Shown here one piece after another: positions 50,610 to 61,000 of a stretch of 64,000 bases of DNA. Below the pieces are notes generated by a model. The model did not search any database, was not told the DNA's origin, and was given only the letters and a program-made list of their open reading frames with translations. The stretch covers positions 34,282 to 98,281 of the forward strand of contig NZ_FNYE01000030.1 of NCBI RefSeq assembly GCF_900108945.1, written 5' to 3'. Origin of the DNA: Paraburkholderia diazotrophica (GTDB taxonomy: Bacteria > Pseudomonadota > Gammaproteobacteria > Burkholderiales > Burkholderiaceae). Position numbers and translations under genes: made by a program. How positions within the stretch are numbered: position 1 is the stretch's first letter; each line of letters starts with the position of its first letter.

Positions 50610-52634
50610 TCACTTCCAGGTGCTTCCTTCGAGTTGGGGCAAGAGTTGATCGGCGATCAGCCTGTTGGCCGAATCGGAAATGTGATCACCGTAGCTGTAG
50701 AGAAACTTTCCGTCGCGCGTGACCGGACAAACGCCTTTCTTCATGTCGCACAGCACGGGCGCAGGATCGTAGATCAGCATGTCGGGATGCATCGCGTGGA
50801 GCTTCGCGATATCCGCGCGATACTCCGCAGTCGCAGCCAGATGTTCGCCATACGTGATCGCGCATTTGCTCGCGAACGAACCTGCATGATCGACGCTCAG
50901 GATGGTCTGCACAAACCTGTAACCCATCAACTTGCGACCCATACACTCGCGCGGATCTGGCAGTGTCGGGTTGTCCATCACCAGTGCGACCTGCTTGCCC
51001 GCTTTTTGCAAAATCCCGATTGAGACGTCGAGCCCGTCCAATGCGGCGGATTGAATCGGGTTACGCGTTCCCGCTGCCGCATATTCCGGGCCGACGAGTA
51101 CGCGCGCCGCTGCCGCAAGCACCACTAGCTTGATATCGTGATTGGCAATGATCGCCCGCATGGCCACGCGGTTCGCGCTCGCGCATTCGTCAGGATCGTC
51201 CTTCGCATAGGATGAGATACGGACAACGCCGCTCATCGGGGCGCAGCCGGTACGGGCAATAAGGCTCCATCGGCGATCCAGTGTCGATTCGCGCAACAGG
51301 CCCCAGTAGAGCGCATCGGCCTTGCTATCTCCCCACACGACGGCCGAGGGTGTCTCTCTTCGATCCGACGAACAGAACTGGAACAGACGCCGCTGACTCG
51401 CGGGCACCCCACATTCGGGTTTTACGAACTCGTGTCCGGCGCCGAGGGTCGCGGAAGTGACGTCCGCAGTCAGGCTGTAGCCTTTGCGGAAGCCAAGACC
51501 ATCGCGAACATACGTCATGCCGCCGATATAGCCCATCGCAATGAGCAGCACACACGGAACGGCAACCTTCGACCAGTGCTGTTTGCCGAACCGGACAGGC
51601 TTCTCGATAGCGACACAGCTCAGCCACGCGAGCGCAACCGACAATGCAACCGCTGCGGCGCGCACATGGGGCTCTGGCGGACCACCTGTAAGGATTGTGG
51701 CGAATGAAAGCAGTGGCCAATGCCACAAATAGAGCGGGAAACTGATTTTGCCAATCCAGACAAGAGGCGGGAAACCGAGCACCCGGTCGTTGAACATCGT
51801 GTTGCGGCCAGAAATCAGCAAGGCAGCACCCACGACGGGAAGCAGCGCCCACCATCCGGGAAAATCCGTGCCGCTGTTCAGCCCGAGCATCGCTGCCGCG
51901 CAAAGCGCCAGTCCGGCGACAGACCTCCAGTTCTCGCGATATGTATTAACTGCCAGTTGTGTCTGGTTCGACCAGGCAAGCAGTGCTCCCGCAATGAGCT
52001 CCCAAAAGCGGCTAAATGGTGAAAAGAATGCCGCAGCCGGGTGATGCGATACCAGCGCGATGTTCACGCCGAACGAAATGATCCCACCGGCTACGATAAG
52101 CCCTAAAAGACTGAGACGACGACGATATGCCATCGCCAGCATTAACGGCCAGATGATGTAGAACTGCTCTTCAACCCCGAGCGACCACAGATGCAGCAAC
52201 GGCTTGGTTTGGGCCGCAGTGTCGAAGTATCCGGCCTCGTTCCAGAACGCCAGGTTCGCGACGAAGCATGATGCTGCCAATATGTGCTTACCGAGCTGCT
52301 TGTATTCGTCCTTGAACAGGGAATACCAGCCGAGTGCGTAGACCGCGATAAGCACTGCTATAAGCGCCGGAAAAATGCGCCTGATTCTACGAACGTAGAA
52401 CCTGCTTATGCTGAATGCTTCCGCTTCTAGCTCGGAAAGCAAGATGTTCGTGATAAGAAAGCCCGAAATCACAAAAAAAATATCGACGCCGACGAATCCG
52501 CCGCGAAGCAAACTCGGGAACGCGTGAAAGACAACAACCGCTAATACCGCCACAGCGCGTAGGCCGTCGATGTCGGGGCGGTATTTTGCTGCATCACGAG
52601 TTGTTGTGATTCTGGACGTGATAGTACTCATCAT
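50610..52634 (-). CDS. acyltransferase-3 / SGNH fusion (OafA-like surface acyltransferase)
   Basis: Protein of 674 residues. Membrane acyltransferase-3 domain about 15-365: YRPDIDGLRAVAVLAVVVFH, FVGVDIFFVISGFLIT, FYVRRIRRIFPAL, HLWSLGVEEQFYIIWPLML and SFPLYLWHWPLLSF. A C-terminal periplasmic SGNH domain (about 410-670) has block I VVWGDSKADA (GDS) and block V YSYGDHISDSAN (D-x2-x/H-S). Such enzymes acylate lipopolysaccharide O-antigen or other surface glycans. It lies between the small tpsA-linked genes and tpsB on the same strand, an unusual place; a partner role in modifying the exoprotein or cell surface is conjecture. Confidence 0.85.
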   Translation of the reverse strand: MMSTITSRITTTRDAAKYRPDIDGLRAVAVLAVVVFHAFPSLLRGGFVGVDIFFVISGFLITNILLSELEAEAFSISRFYVRRIRRIFPALIAVLIAVYALGWYSLFKDEYKQLGKHILAASCFVANLAFWNEAGYFDTAAQTKPLLHLWSLGVEEQFYIIWPLMLAMAYRRRLSLLGLIVAGGIISFGVNIALVSHHPAAAFFSPFSRFWELIAGALLAWSNQTQLAVNTYRENWRSVAGLALCAAAMLGLNSGTDFPGWWALLPVVGAALLISGRNTMFNDRVLGFPPLVWIGKISFPLYLWHWPLLSFATILTGGPPEPHVRAAAVALSVALAWLSCVAIEKPVRFGKQHWSKVAVPCVLLIAMGYIGGMTYVRDGLGFRKGYSLTADVTSATLGAGHEFVKPECGVPASQRRLFQFCSSDRRETPSAVVWGDSKADALYWGLLRESTLDRRWSLIARTGCAPMSGVVRISSYAKDDPDECASANRVAMRAIIANHDIKLVVLAAAARVLVGPEYAAAGTRNPIQSAALDGLDVSIGILQKAGKQVALVMDNPTLPDPRECMGRKLMGYRFVQTILSVDHAGSFASKCAITYGEHLAATAEYRADIAKLHAMHPDMLIYDPAPVLCDMKKGVCPVTRDGKFLYSYGDHISDSANRLIADQLLPQLEGSTWK

Positions 52635-53038
52635 TCGGTCTTATTTTGGAAAATCGCTCATGAGATTTATGTCCGACATGGTTATTCATATAATATGCAT
52701 ACCTAATTAGATGATGTATGTTCAACGATTCTTTATCGGCCTCGATGGAGGTGGCGACGTGTTCGCTAGTTCATTGGCCTATGGGTGTGACATAGGCAAC
52801 TCGCACCAAATGAACGACTGACTCGCGAGTCACAACTGAGGCTGTTAGGAAACTTCATCAGTCTCATGCTTATTTTCATTCTTCCGGTGTTCCTTTATTC
52901 TTTGCTACAACTTGGCATGCTCGCATTTAAACTGTGATCTTCGCGAGAGCAGTTGGACTCCCCACTGCGACAAGGCCGATTTGAGGATCATGAAAGAAAC
53001 CTGTTCGCTAAAATGCAATGCCTTCTTTTCAATCGTCT
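52635..53038. other. AT-richer intergenic region with nested inverted repeats
   Basis: No gene recognised. It holds GTTCATTGG (52769-52777) pairing with CCAAATGAAC (52806-52815) around CCTATG/CATAGG, then a perfect 14-base palindrome TGACTCGCGAGTCA (52819-52832). It separates the tpsA-linked small genes from the acyltransferase and may hold its promoter. Confidence 0.5.
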
Positions 53039-53563
53039 CTAGTCCTCGTTGCATTGCCCCGACAATCCCGACGACAGAGGAATGTCGTGCTCCCGCCCGT
53101 TAGGTAGAACAGCAATGTACGTGCATGAATGAGGTGTCATTGTGAGTTGCACAAGCGGAAGGGTGGATTTTTCGAGTCGAACAGCATCGAAGAATTTCAA
53201 TTTCCCGTCACGTTCAACCGCGCATTCAAAGCGGTCTGATATCTTCTCAAAATCGATAACTCGCATCTTGAGCGTATTGAATCTGCCTGTAGCGCACGAT
53301 CCTCGTGTCCGCCTGCCATACCGTGCGCCTCTAATCAGCCAGATACCGTAGTCTCCTGGTCGCTGTGCCACTCGTGCGACTACAAGGTTCAAGACTTCCA
53401 AGAATGAATCAATGTTGGCAGTTCGGTAGCTCGTCCACTCGGCCGCCGCAAGTGCGACGCCGCCACGGAATGCCTCACGCTTCAACGCAACGAACTCATT
53501 GTTTGAACAGGTGTCAAGGCTCGACTGAACCTGCCAGTAGGATCGCACTCCGGATTCTCTCAA
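53039..53563 (-). CDS. hypothetical protein downstream of tpsA
   Basis: Protein of up to 174 residues, moderately charged, no signal peptide or membrane segment. The first part includes an FRGGVALAAAEWTSYR helix and the end is beta-rich (TMTPHSCTYIAVLPNG). No family recognised. The listed start is TTG with no ribosome-binding site; a GTG at 53548 behind GAGAGAATCCGGA may be real. It follows the immunity-like gene by 12 bases, so it may be a second immunity or accessory protein. Local base composition is AT-richer than the flanks. Confidence 0.55.
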   Translation of the reverse strand: MRESGVRSYWQVQSSLDTCSNNEFVALKREAFRGGVALAAAEWTSYRTANIDSFLEVLNLVVARVAQRPGDYGIWLIRGARYGRRTRGSCATGRFNTLKMRVIDFEKISDRFECAVERDGKLKFFDAVRLEKSTLPLVQLTMTPHSCTYIAVLPNGREHDIPLSSGLSGQCNED

Positions 53564-53575
53564 TGACGGAGATTT

Positions 53576-54085
53576 CTATGCTACGTCTCCGGCTTTGAAC
53601 GAGATGACACCGTTATTCAGCAGGCTTGTGTAATGACCTTCGAAAGTATTCAATGTCCACTGCACCCAGTCCGGATTAAAATCGGACCCCGGAGTCGTAA
53701 TCAAACGAGCGCCTAAATCGAATTCGAAGATGCACGAACAATCCGCCTCGTCATATCGAACAGACTCCAAAAATTGACCAGTCAAGTCCTCGAAGGGTGC
53801 TCTCATGTCATTTGCAGGGGCACTGTCGTTTACAACACTCTCCCATGCCTGCAATTTCCACGCGCAGTCCTGTATCAGGAGGGTCCACTGCCCATATAAG
53901 ACAGCGTGTCGCCGTCGAGTACGGTGAATTTGTTCTACCGACGCGTTCGTGCCAACTTGCAACGGGCCGAGAGACTTAAGGCGAGGCTCACCGAATTCAA
54001 TAAGAAAACAACTTCCATGAGTTTGATGGATTCCCCACGCCATTTTCCCAACTAACGGCGCGAAAAGTCTTAGGATCTCATTCAT
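53576..54085 (-). CDS. putative immunity protein of the TpsA/CDI-like locus
   Basis: Protein of 169 residues, soluble, acidic. It begins 8 bases after the tpsA stop with an AGGA site, exactly where Burkholderia-type CDI loci carry the immunity gene. Visible features: LVGKMAWGIHQTHGSCFLIEFGEP, RHAVLYGQWTLLIQDCAWKL, and an acidic C-terminal half (DEADCSCIFEFD). I recall loosely similar proteins of unknown function but cannot name a family. Immunity function is inferred from position only. Confidence 0.55.
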   Translation of the reverse strand: MNEILRLFAPLVGKMAWGIHQTHGSCFLIEFGEPRLKSLGPLQVGTNASVEQIHRTRRRHAVLYGQWTLLIQDCAWKLQAWESVVNDSAPANDMRAPFEDLTGQFLESVRYDEADCSCIFEFDLGARLITTPGSDFNPDWVQWTLNTFEGHYTSLLNNGVISFKAGDVA

Positions 54086-54093
54086 TTCCAGTC

Positions 54094-54267
54094 CTACTTG
54101 TTGAACAACATTTTTGCTTCTTGCATGATTTCGTGATATCCCATCTGTTGCCCGCCGATCCAGCGATGGAGTTCCTCAGCTTGGTCGGCAGTCAACTTCA
54201 AAGCGACTGCAACAGCTCTAGTTTGCCTATTCTGCGCTTGATTATTTCCTGGTGTTCCTGTTGATCC
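54094..54267 (-). other. short variable C-terminus after the ENN motif of TpsA
   Basis: 57 residues after TENN: Gly/Asn/Gln-rich linker, then LTADQAEELHRWIGGQ and GYHEIMQEAKMLFNK. Usual CdiA toxin ends are 200-300 residues, so this is either a very short toxin or the remnant of one. No nuclease or pore motif recognised. Confidence 0.5.
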
Positions 54268-54551
54268 GTTATTTTCTGTTTCAATCTGTGCTGCGCCGGT
54301 CGCAGTCGCGACACTAAGTCCGCTGGAGCCTGCGATGCCCGCAACCAGACTGCTAACAATGTTCGTCCTCGCATTTCTTTCTTCAGTCGTCAGATTGTCG
54401 GCCGGACCAAGCAACGTGTTCAATACTGAACTCGCAGCCGCACCCATCGCACCCGCGCCGCACCCCTGACCGCTCGCCGCTGCGCCCGCGCAGCCGACGA
54501 TCGCGTGCAGCGCAGCGCGCGCCGTATCGCTGTCGAGAGAATCCGCAATCT

Positions 54552-54553
54552 CT
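54552..54553 (-). other. frameshift in tpsA (apparent one-base deletion)
   Basis: The minus strand reads GTC-AAG-AGATTGCGG. Adding one G (AAG-GAG-ATT-GCG) continues the frame of ELGANGVK into EIADSLDSDTARAALHAIVG, which is open to the gene end. Confidence 0.7.
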
Positions 54554-55787
54554 TGACGCCGTTCGCGCCGAGTTCCTGGAGATACGCAACCGTCGCGCCC
54601 TGCGCTAACTGACCCAAGCCGCCCGTCACGTTGCCACCTGCCGCCACGGTGAGTGCCGTCAGCACCTGACGATAGCTGCCGCTGGGCCCCCACTCGGCAT
54701 TCAACTGGTCGGCCTGCTGCTGTGCCGCTGCGCGCTGTTCCGGCGTCAGGTTCGGATCGCTGGCGGCTGCCTTTGCTGCATCAGCTTCCTTCGCACGGTT
54801 GTTGACGAACGTCCCGACCTGATTCACAAGCTGGCTTGTGATATCAAACCCCGCCTCGATCTTGTCCTTATCGAAGATCGGCGCAAGCGTCGCCTGCGTG
54901 CTCGTTGTGTCGCGGCTGATACTCGCGACTGCTTCATCCGCCGTTTGCCCGGTCAGTTGCTGCTGCTTCGTGCTGTCGGTAATGTTGATCGCGCCGCCAC
55001 TGATCGCGCTCTTCGTCGTCGAACTCGCGTCGCCCGATGCACTCAGCGCGACAGGAGGTGCCATCGAAACACCGCCCGCGCTCGGTAACCTCGTGCCCGG
55101 AACGGGATTGACGTTCGTCGCCGTGCCGCCCTGTGTCTTGCCGATATTGCCGCCGTAGCCGCCGCTGATACCAACCGACGAGCCGCTATACGACGCGTGA
55201 TTCTCGATATCGCTATGCGTGAGCGTCGCCGTTGTGAGGCTGTTCAGACCGTTATCAACGGCCGTATCGCCGCTCGCGATCACGCCGCCTTTCAGGTCGG
55301 TGTTGCCTTTGACATTGACCTGGAACCCGCCGTCGCCGGCCTTGATGCCCGACTGCTCAGTCACGCTCGCGTAGTCGCTCTTCAGCTTGTTCTGGCTGAA
55401 ACTGGCTGACACGCTCGAACTGCCCGCACAGATGGGCGGCACGCACACGCTCACCGATACGCCGCCGCTGGTCTGCTTCGAATCGTAGCGACTGGTGTCC
55501 TGAAGACTCGCGATGTTCAGGTTCCCACCGACATCGGCGACAACCCGCTGGCCGTCCGCCACCGCACCCTTGAGATTCGTATCGCCGCCTGATTGCAGCG
55601 TGAGCGAATCGCCTGCGTTGACGTGCGTATTGGTCCACGTTTCATCCGCGCCATTGGCGTGCCCCTTCGTGCCCGACACGCCCGCCTGGAACGAGATGCC
55701 ATTCTGCTGCCCGACACCGACCGTCACGCCGATGCTCGCGCTCGAACCGCTGTTCGTGCTCTGCTGGCTGTCGGTATTCTGCGCAGC

Positions 55788-55790
55788 CTA
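55788..55790 (-). other. in-frame amber stop in tpsA
   Basis: NATLNAQGNINL-TAG-AAQNTDSQQST: the frame is open on both sides of a single TAG and the protein pattern continues across it. Confidence 0.85.
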
Positions 55791-58088
55791 GAGATTGATG
55801 TTGCCCTGCGCATTGAGCGTCGCGTTGTTACCGGCGGTGATGTCGCTGCCGGTCACGTTGATATTGCTGTTCGCGCCCGCGCCCGCCGCAGCGATGTTGA
55901 CGTTGTGCCCCGCGCTGACCGTGCTGCCTGCCGCCGTCGTCGATGACTCCGTCGAACTGCTGTTACTGTGGCTGGTGCCGAGCGACACGTTGACACCGAC
56001 GCCCCCGAGATGGCTCGGATCGCTCGCCACGGCATCATAGGCGTTCTTCCCGGCGAGCCCCGTCGTCGCGGCCGCCAGTGCGTTCAGGCGCACATCGCCC
56101 TTGGTGTGCTGCACGTCCTTGCGCATCTGGTTCGCGGTCTGTACAGCCGCGATCACGGGGCTGCTCAGACCCGCCGTGATGCCCGTCTGGCTGAACGACT
56201 GCTGCTCGTTCTGCGTCGCGGTGTTCTTCGCCGCATCGATCGTGACCGTCTTGCCCGCCAGATTGACATCGTTGCCCGCATGCAGGGTGCTGCCCGTCAC
56301 ATGCAGGTCGCTACCGGACGCGACACTCAGGCTGCCGTTCAGCGAGCCGACCATGCTGCCGTTGTTCGTGACCTGCGTTGCCTGCTGCGCATCCGTCGTC
56401 TTGCGTGTGCCGATGCTGTAACCCTGCAAGCCGCCATCAAGCTGGTTCAGCGAATTCAGCCCCGACAGGAAGCCGTATTCACGCTTCTCGTAGTCGCTCT
56501 GCGTGCTCTGTGTGTCCTGCGACGTGGTGATATTCACGTTGCCCGTAGCGGCAAGCTTCACGTCGTTCGTGCCAACGACGTTGCTGCCCTGGACCGTCAG
56601 ATCCTTGCCCGAGCGGATATTGACGGTATCGCCCGATACGGTGCTCGCCACGCCGATGTTCGCCTGCGATGCCTGCATCTGGTCCGTGGTCGACCCGTGA
56701 ACGAAGCTCCCGCGCTTCGATTCCGTCGCCGTGTAGCTGTCGTGTTCCTCGCGGGCCTCGTTGATCGCGACGTTGCCCGTAGCCGCGATGTTCGCCGCGC
56801 CCGTATCCGTCGACAGGGACGAGCCGGTCAGCGTCACATTGCCTTTATTCGCATCAGTGCTGACTGCCGCAAGCGTGCCATTACCACCCGCCTTGAACGT
56901 CGTTCCAACCGCCTGTTCGTCGTAGGTGCGGTCGACTTCCTTCCGTGTGTTGTCATCTGTCGCGACGTTGTTGTACAAGGCGGTATTCGTGACCGTCGTC
57001 GCCGTCAGGTTGCCGCCCGCCACAACCGCCATGTCGCTGCCCGCGCTGACCGCAGCGCCCTTGAACGTCATGTCATTGCCGCTTTGCATCGCGAGGCCGC
57101 CGCTCGCGCTGATGCCGCTCGTTTCGTTCAGCGTGCTGTTCGCTTCCCAATGATGGTTTGCGTTCTTCGCCACCGACTGCGACGTCTGCGATTCAACCGT
57201 ATCGACGTTGATATCGTGACCGGCCGCGATCAGCGCATTGCCGCCCGCGCTGATATTTGCGCCATGCACGTTCAAGTCGTGGCCCGCCGCCACGATCATG
57301 TCACCCGTCGATGCAATCGTGCCCTGTGCCCCGAGCAACGTTTGCGATACCTTGCTGTTGCCAGCCGACGAACCCACGCCGACCTTATCGACAAGTGTCG
57401 TGTTCACGATGTCGTGCCCAGCAAGCACAGCGACACGATTCCCCGTGATCTGGCCGGACGCGTTGACCACATCGTTCGTCGCCGAGACAACCGTCGTCCC
57501 GTTCGCGCCGCTGCTGCCGATCTTGCCGCCCCGGTTCACGATGTCGGTCGCGCTGATCACCGTCTGCGAGCCGCCCTTGATGACGCCCGAATTGATAGCG
57601 CTGCCTGTCGCGTGAATCTCCACGTCGTCGGCGGCAATCAGTGCGCCGGTCGGTTGCAGATCGTTCGCGTGCGTGTGCGCGAGATAGACGACAGGCGCAA
57701 GCACCTGTTGCGTCGTGCCGTCCGGCAGCGTGACGGTCTGGTTGACTAGCCACACGATATCGCTCGTGAGCGCATCCATCTGTGCGGCTGTCAGTGCCAT
57801 GCCCGGTTCGAGACTGAATTCCTTCGCGACGTTCACGCCGTTGGTCATCAGCGCGCGGTATTCGTCCTCGTTGCTCGTATAACCTTGCAGATAAACGCGG
57901 CCCGTCAGTTGCGTCACCTGATTGCGAATCATCTGCTCTTCATACAGACCATCGCCCAGGCGCTTCTCCACCTTCGACGGATCGTAGCCTAGTTGCCCGA
58001 GCATGTAGTCGCTCGAAATGAAGTTCGTATAGCTGGTCAGGCGCGGATCGGTTGCGATCAGGTACGACGCACCGGGCGCCGTGTTGAA

Positions 58089-58090
58089 CG
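58089..58090 (-). other. frameshift in tpsA (apparent one-base insertion)
   Basis: The minus strand reads CTG-TAT-AAC-G-TTC-AAC-ACG. Without the extra G the frame goes from LPKSGLYN into FNTAPGASYLIATDPRLTSY and on to SSDYMLGQLGYDP, the usual sequence of this exoprotein family. Confidence 0.85.
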
Positions 58091-61000
58091 TTATACAGCC
58101 CGCTCTTCGGCAACGTGATGTTCAGCGCGCCCGTTGCGCCCGCGACCGACTGCGGCGCATTGATGGTCTGCGTCTGGCCCGTCGCGAGATTGACGGTCTG
58201 CGTGGTGCCGCCCGTCACGCCGCCTACGGCCCCGTTCGCGCCTAGCGTGCCGCCCGTTGCGCCCGTCGCCGAATTCGCTGCCGCGACGTTCGTGTTGTTG
58301 ACGTTCGTCGCGTTGATCTGCACCGCGTTGTTCGCGACGATCGTGCCGCCCGTGCCGCCGACCGCAACCGGCGACAGCACAATCGACGGCTCGACTACCT
58401 GGCCCACGTCGCGCGTGATGTCCTCGTTCCAGGCGTAGGTCGAGACGATGTCCTGTCGCTGGTACTGGTAGAGCGTCTGTCCTGTGTTGTTGACGGTCGT
58501 CCCACCATAGGTGCCGCTGCTGCCACTGTCGAGCGTGCCGTTCTGCTCACTGCTGCCAATCTGGATCGAGCCGCCCGCTGCAATCGCGCTATAGGCGTTG
58601 TTCACCGTGCCGACGTTGGCCAGCACCATGTTGCCCCCCGCGACGAGTTGCGCCTCCTGTGCCTGCGTCCCCGTCGTCTGGTCCTGCTGCGTGGTGGTCG
58701 TCGTGTCGCGTGCGATCTCGACGCGCTGGTAGCCGTGGTGTGCGTCGTTGCGCGTGGGGTACTCGGTCGCGGGGTCGTAGTTGACGTTCGGGTTGTAGCC
58801 GTCCCAATAGCTGACGGTAATCGAGCCGTCAGCGTTGGTCGTGATCGAGTTGTAGTAGATGGTCGTCGGCTGGCCGTTGATGTTTACGACCACCACGCGG
58901 TCAGTGGCGTTGGGGCCATTTGTGGTCGGCACGACATCGGCGCTGCTGTACGTGGCGTTCACGGGCCCCTGGTAGCCGTAATCCCAAACTGCCTGCGTAC
59001 AGGACGAGTGGTTGTCGGCGTTCGTCGTCGCACAGGCCATGTACTTGTCGCGCTTGGTCTGGTGGACCGTCGCAACGTCCGTCTGCACCGTCGTGACGAG
59101 CGGCGCGGGGCGTGTGTTGGTCAGCGTCTGCGTCGCGACCTCGGTGTTGCCTTGCGCCTCGATGGTCGACTGGTCGTTCGTCAGCGAGTTCGAGCGATTC
59201 GCGAGCAGACCGTTGGCGTCGCGCGTGCCGTCTGCCGCGATGTTGATATCGCCGAGGCTGAAGATCGTCGCGCCGCCCGTGTTCGTGATGTCGCCGGGTG
59301 CGTACAGATTAACGGCCGTCGCTGCGGCGATCGCCGCCGCTGCGCCCGTGTTCGCGATCGAACCGGCGTTCAGCGTGACCGTATTGCCGATTACTGTCGC
59401 GGTGTTGGTCAGTGACGCGCTGTGCGTCGTCACCGAATCGCCTTCGATGCGGCCTTCGTTCGTGATCGCGTTCTGCGCATTCACCGTCGTGTTCGACGAG
59501 TTGATGTCCGCGCCCGCCTGGTTGTCGACGTTCGCGGCATTCACCGTCAGCGCGTTGACCGCGCCGAGCGTGCCCTGGTTCGTGAAGTTGCCCGCCGTCG
59601 TGAACGTCAGGTCGTGGTTCGCCTGGATCACGTTGGCGGCGTCGAGCGAGTAGTCGCCGTTGACCGTGACCGTGCCGTCGTTGCCCGCGATGATACGGCC
59701 GTCGCCTGTGAGCGTATTCGTCGTGACGCTCAGGTTCTGGTCGCTGCCGATCGCGCCGTTCTGGTTCGCGAGCGTGCCCGTGCTGATCGCGACGCTGCCG
59801 CCGCTGCCCTGGTCGTTGCCGATGCGGCCGCTCGTGTTGTCCAGCGACGCCGTGTTGAGTGCAACCGCACCGTTGCCGTGGATCGAGCCGCCCGCATTGA
59901 TGACAGCCGCGCTCGGTGCGTTGAGCGTGACGTTGTTCGCGCCCGAAAGCGTCGCGTTCGTGTTGTCGGCGAGTTGCGCGACGTTCAATGCCAGGTCGTG
60001 GCCCGACAGCACCTGTGCGCCGTTCGTGTTCAACAGCGTCTGCACGTTCACCGTCACGTCGCCGTTGCCGCCGATGGTGCCCGCGCCCGCTGTTCCGCCC
60101 GCATTGCTGTTCGTGATGGCGCTCGCGCTGATGATCGTCGCGCCCGTGCCGGTGTTGGCGATGCGTCCGTTCGTGTTGTCGAGCGATGCGCCCGCGACGG
60201 CGAGCGTCGCCGTTGCGCCGTCCGCTTCGATCTGTCCGCCCGTGTTGTCGATCGCGCCTTGCGCCGACGCGATTACGTTACCCGCGCCCTGAATCAGGCC
60301 CGCCCGGTTGACGAGCGCGCCGCCTGACTGCACGGCAGCGAAGCCGCCCGCGACGACCGTGCCGCCCGAGTTGTCGATGTTGCCGCCCGCAACCGACACA
60401 TCGCCGTTGCCGCCAATCAGCCCGCTGTTCGTGTTCGAGATCGCGCCGCTTGCCGCGACTATCGTTGCGCCTGTGCCGCCGTTGGCGATCGTGCCACCGT
60501 CGTTGGCAAGCGACTGCGCCGAAACGCCCAGCGTGCTGTTCGCCTGAATCGTTCCGCCCGCATTGGTCAGCGTGCCCGTGTCGGTGACCGATACCGTCTG
60601 CGCGCCGACGTAGCCGCCCGCGCTGTTGTCGAGCGACGCAACGTCGAGCGTGGCCGTCGATTGCCCCGCGAGCGTGCCGCCGCGATTCGATGCCGCGCCC
60701 GCATGAACGTTCAGCGCACCGTTGGTCGCGATCGTACCGGCGTTGTTCGACAGCGCGGCCACGTTCACCGACAGCGTGCCCGTGCCCGCGCTCGCAATCG
60801 TGCCGTGATCGTTGACGAGTGCAGCGGGCGAGAGCGTCAGGTCCGTGGCATTGGTCTGGAGCATGCCACTCGTGTTGTCGAGCGTGCCTGTCACGTCGAC
60901 GGTCGTCGCGCCCGTGCCCGTCTGCGTGATGCTGCCGCCGTGATCGACAAGATTCGTCGCGTGCAGTGCAAGCTGGTCGGCGCTGGTCGTGCCGCCGCTG

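Noticed and set aside
55968..57749. Plus-strand open frame of 593 codons
   Set aside because: Antisense to the tpsA repeats; Arg-rich, no domain.
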